DNA of 14,767 nt from Pseudomonadota bacterium (GTDB lineage: Bacteria; Pseudomonadota; Alphaproteobacteria; Rhizobiales; Kaistiaceae): positions 1-14,767 of the forward strand of contig JAEWAD010000540.1 in the NCBI GenBank assembly GCA_023391905.1. Direction: 5' to 3'. Shown one piece after another: positions 12,905 to 14,767 of this stretch (positions within the stretch are counted from its first letter, which is position 1; each line of letters opens with the position of its first letter). The position numbers were made by a program, and so were the translations under genes. Under the pieces are notes generated by a model. It was not told the origin of the DNA. It saw only the letters and a program-made list of their open reading frames with translations, and made no database searches.

Positions 12905-13027
12905 GTCCGCGAGTCAGTGATTCGGACATCGTTTGTTCCAGAAAGGTTCCAAAGTTTAACCGGGGGACCTTTCTCAGCCGAGGAACGGACGCTTCATTGT
13001 TTCGACATGAAACGGGGGCAGCGTCCG
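12905..13027 (+). promoter_or_regulatory. Structured 5' leader of the helicase gene
   Basis: Three potential hairpins follow one another before the helicase start. The first is GTCCG (12905-12909) with CGGAC (12923-12927). The second is an 11-bp stem, 12940-12950 with 12964-12974, including one G-U pair, around a 13-nt loop that contains TTTAAC. The third is an outer stem CGGACGC (12986-12992) with GCGTCCG (13021-13027), enclosing an inner GTTTC (12999-13003) / GAAAC (13009-13013). No T-tracts follow any of them. The series suggests a structured RNA leader or a protein-binding region. No known riboswitch class is recognised. Confidence 0.45.
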
Positions 13028-13063
13028 GTGAGTTGGAAGCGAGACTGCCCGCGAGATGAATGA
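13007..13063 (+). CDS. Possible 18-codon upstream ORF overlapping the helicase start
   Basis: An ATG at 13007 opens an 18-residue frame (MKRGQRPVSWKRDCPRDE) ending in TGA at 13061-13063. The stop overlaps the helicase ATG (13056) by 8 bp in another frame. The peptide is basic and has no recognised similarity. There is no good ribosome-binding site before it, and its start lies inside the third leader hairpin. It could couple translation to the helicase or be a chance frame. Confidence 0.25.
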   Translation: MKRGQRPVSWKRDCPRDE

Positions 13064-14767
13064 ACGGACGAAACCATCAGGCGCCGGTGCGGGCGGGCGC
13101 AACGTCACAGCCGTTTTGGGTCCGACCAACACCGGCAAGACGCACCTCGCGATCGAGCGCATGCTCGCCCACTCCTCCGGCGTCATCGGCCTGCCGCTGC
13201 GCCTGCTGGCGCGCGAGGTCTATGGCCGCGTCGCCGCCCGGGTCGGCGAAGGCGCCGTCGCGCTGATCACCGGCGAAGAGAAGATCATCCCGCCGCATCC
13301 GCGCTACCGCGTCTGCACGGTCGAGGCCCTGCCCGCCCATACCGACGCGTCGTTCCTGGCGATCGACGAGATCCAGCTCGCCGCCGATCTCGACCGCGGC
13401 CATGTCTTCACCGACCGGCTGCTCAACCTGCGCGGCCGCGACGAGACGCTGCTGCTTGGCGCCGCCACCATGCGCGGCATCCTCGAAAAGCTGCTGCCGG
13501 GGATCAACGTGATCACCCGGCCGCGCATGTCGATGCTGACCTATGCCGGCTCGAAGAAGATCACCCGACTGCCGCGCCGCACCGCCGTCGTCGCCTTCTC
13601 GGCCGACGAGGTCTATGCGATCGCCGAGCTGATTCGGCGGCAACGGGGTGGCGCAGCGGTGGTGCTCGGCTCGCTTTCGCCGCGTACGCGAAATGCCCAG
13701 GTCGAACTTTATCAATCCGGCGACGTCGATTTCCTCGTCGCCACCGACGCGATCGGCATGGGACTCAATCTCGACGTCGATCACGTCGCCTTCGCGCAGG
13801 AGCGGAAATTCGACGGCTTCCAGTACCGGCGGCTGACGGCGGCGGAACTCGGCCAGATCGCCGGCCGCGCCGGACGCCACACCCGCGACGGCACCTTCGG
13901 CGTCACCGGCCAGGTCGATCCGTTCGAGGACGAGCTGATCGAGGCGCTGGAGAGCCACCAGTTCGCCCCGGTCCGCACCCTGCAATGGCGCAACCGGGCG
14001 CTGGATTTCCGCACGATCGACAGCCTTCGCGCCAGTTTGGAGCGCCCGCCGGGCCATGAGGGCCTGTCGAAGGCGCCACCGGCCGAGGACGTCACGGTCT
14101 TGGAAATCGTCGGCCGCGACCCGGAGATCCGGGCGCTGGCCAACCGGCGCGAGCGCATCGAACTGCTCTGGGACATCTGCCAGACGCCGGACTATCGCCG
14201 CATCGCGCCGGCCAACCATGCCGAGATCGTCGGCGATATTTTCACCTTCGTCGCCCGCGACGGTGCGGTGCCGGACGACTGGTTTCAGCGTCAGGTCGCC
14301 TTTGCAGATCGCACGGATGGCGATATCGATACGCTCGCAAACCGCATTGCGCACATTCGGACATGGACCTTTGCGGCAAACCGGCCTAACTGGCTAAGCG
14401 ATCCTCGCCATTGGCAGGAGCGCACGCGCGCTATAGAGGATCGTCTTTCCGATGCGCTCCACGAAAGGCTCACCCAGCGTTTCGTCGATCGGCGCACAAG
14501 TGTACTGATGAAGCGGCTCAGAGAAAACGCCATGCTCGAAGCAGAAATCACGACCTCCGGCGATGTGCTGGTCGAGGGACAGCATGTCGGAAGCCTGCAG
14601 GGTTTCCGCTTCACGCCCGATCCCCAGGCCGACGGACCGGACGCCAAGGCGATCAGCGCCGTGGCCCAGAAGGCCCTCGCCGGCGAGATCGAACGCCGCG
14701 CCGAGAAGATCGGCAACGCCCCCAATCCCGAATTCGTGCTGTCCGCCGACGGCACGCTGCGCTGGCT
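13056..14767 (+). CDS. SUV3-like DEIQ-box helicase (3' partial)
   Basis: The frame runs from ATG 13056 to the window edge without a stop, giving 570 complete codons of a superfamily 2 helicase related to mitochondrial SUV3, an ATP-dependent RNA/DNA-unwinding protein. Visible motifs are Walker A GPTNTGKT (22-29), DEIQ box in AIDEIQLA (D104-Q107), AATM as motif III, ATDAIGMGLNLD (motif V, from 229) and QIAGRAGR (motif VI, 267-274). The protein starts MNERTKPSGAGAGGRNVTAVL, which fits the family's usual short N-terminus before VTAVLGPTNTGKTH. After the helicase core comes a long charged C-terminal region that continues beyond the window. In Hyphomicrobiales this gene is commonly found near genes for an S4-domain protein, a ferredoxin and CarD, which would be expected just downstream. 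The RNA substrate and exact role in bacteria are not established from sequence. Confidence 0.94.
   Translation, partial: MNERTKPSGAGAGGRNVTAVLGPTNTGKTHLAIERMLAHSSGVIGLPLRLLAREVYGRVAARVGEGAVALITGEEKIIPPHPRYRVCTVEALPAHTDASFLAIDEIQLAADLDRGHVFTDRLLNLRGRDETLLLGAATMRGILEKLLPGINVITRPRMSMLTYAGSKKITRLPRRTAVVAFSADEVYAIAELIRRQRGGAAVVLGSLSPRTRNAQVELYQSGDVDFLVATDAIGMGLNLDVDHVAFAQERKFDGFQYRRLTAAELGQIAGRAGRHTRDGTFGVTGQVDPFEDELIEALESHQFAPVRTLQWRNRALDFRTIDSLRASLERPPGHEGLSKAPPAEDVTVLEIVGRDPEIRALANRRERIELLWDICQTPDYRRIAPANHAEIVGDIFTFVARDGAVPDDWFQRQVAFADRTDGDIDTLANRIAHIRTWTFAANRPNWLSDPRHWQERTRAIEDRLSDALHERLTQRFVDRRTSVLMKRLRENAMLEAEITTSGDVLVEGQHVGSLQGFRFTPDPQADGPDAKAISAVAQKALAGEIERRAEKIGNAPNPEFVLSADGTLRW

Overview
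The window looks like chromosomal DNA of a high-GC alphaproteobacterium, most likely of the order Hyphomicrobiales (Rhizobiales). The reasons are the gene order bolA / J-domain gene / cobS / cobT, the aerobic-type cobaltochelatase subunits, a 99-residue ribosomal protein L28, a SUV3-like DEIQ helicase close to rpmB, and families of short palindromic intergenic repeats typical of that order. I cannot name the genus. Nearly all genes belong to recognisable families. The less ordinary material is one small RecA/DnaB-like ATPase gene and the structured intergenic DNA.

Layout. (a) Positions 1-3354: the end of a sugar ABC importer operon with binding protein (5' end cut off), duplicated ATPase and permease. 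Two strong hairpins lie after the binding-protein gene and an intrinsic terminator follows the permease. (b) 3355-3635: a gene-free gap with a long palindromic repeat. (c) 3636-4592: bolA (minus) and a J-domain gene (plus), divergent, with a promoter placed so that the J-domain mRNA may be leaderless. (d) 4694-8794: cobS, cobT and an exported phytase-like esterase gene. cobT and the esterase gene overlap by 4 bp. CobS and CobT are the AAA+ and vWA/MIDAS subunits that work with CobN to insert cobalt into hydrogenobyrinic acid a,c-diamide in aerobic B12 synthesis. (e) 8978-9691: a 237-residue orphan RecA-fold protein resembling the DnaB C-terminal domain, behind a short helical N-terminal motif. 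It ends at a bidirectional terminator. (f) 9749-10804, minus strand: rpmB (L28) followed 11 bp later by a YhhQ-type queuosine-precursor transporter gene, both behind a very good CTTGAC-N17-CTATGA promoter, so probably one translation-related transcript. (g) 10956-11813: a secreted DUF3108 protein. (h) 11814-13055: 1.2 kb without a convincing gene. It contains a tandem duplication of about 271 bp whose unit includes the stop codon of the DUF3108 gene, several hairpin repeats, and a structured leader with an 18-codon upstream ORF. (i) 13056 to the end: a SUV3-like helicase gene cut by the window edge.

I found no CRISPR array, insertion sequence, tRNA, rRNA, phage gene or defence system. The best candidates for something undescribed are the small DnaB-like protein, the possible leaderless J-domain mRNA, the tandem duplication at the end of the DUF3108 gene and the structured helicase leader. 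All four are inferences from sequence alone.
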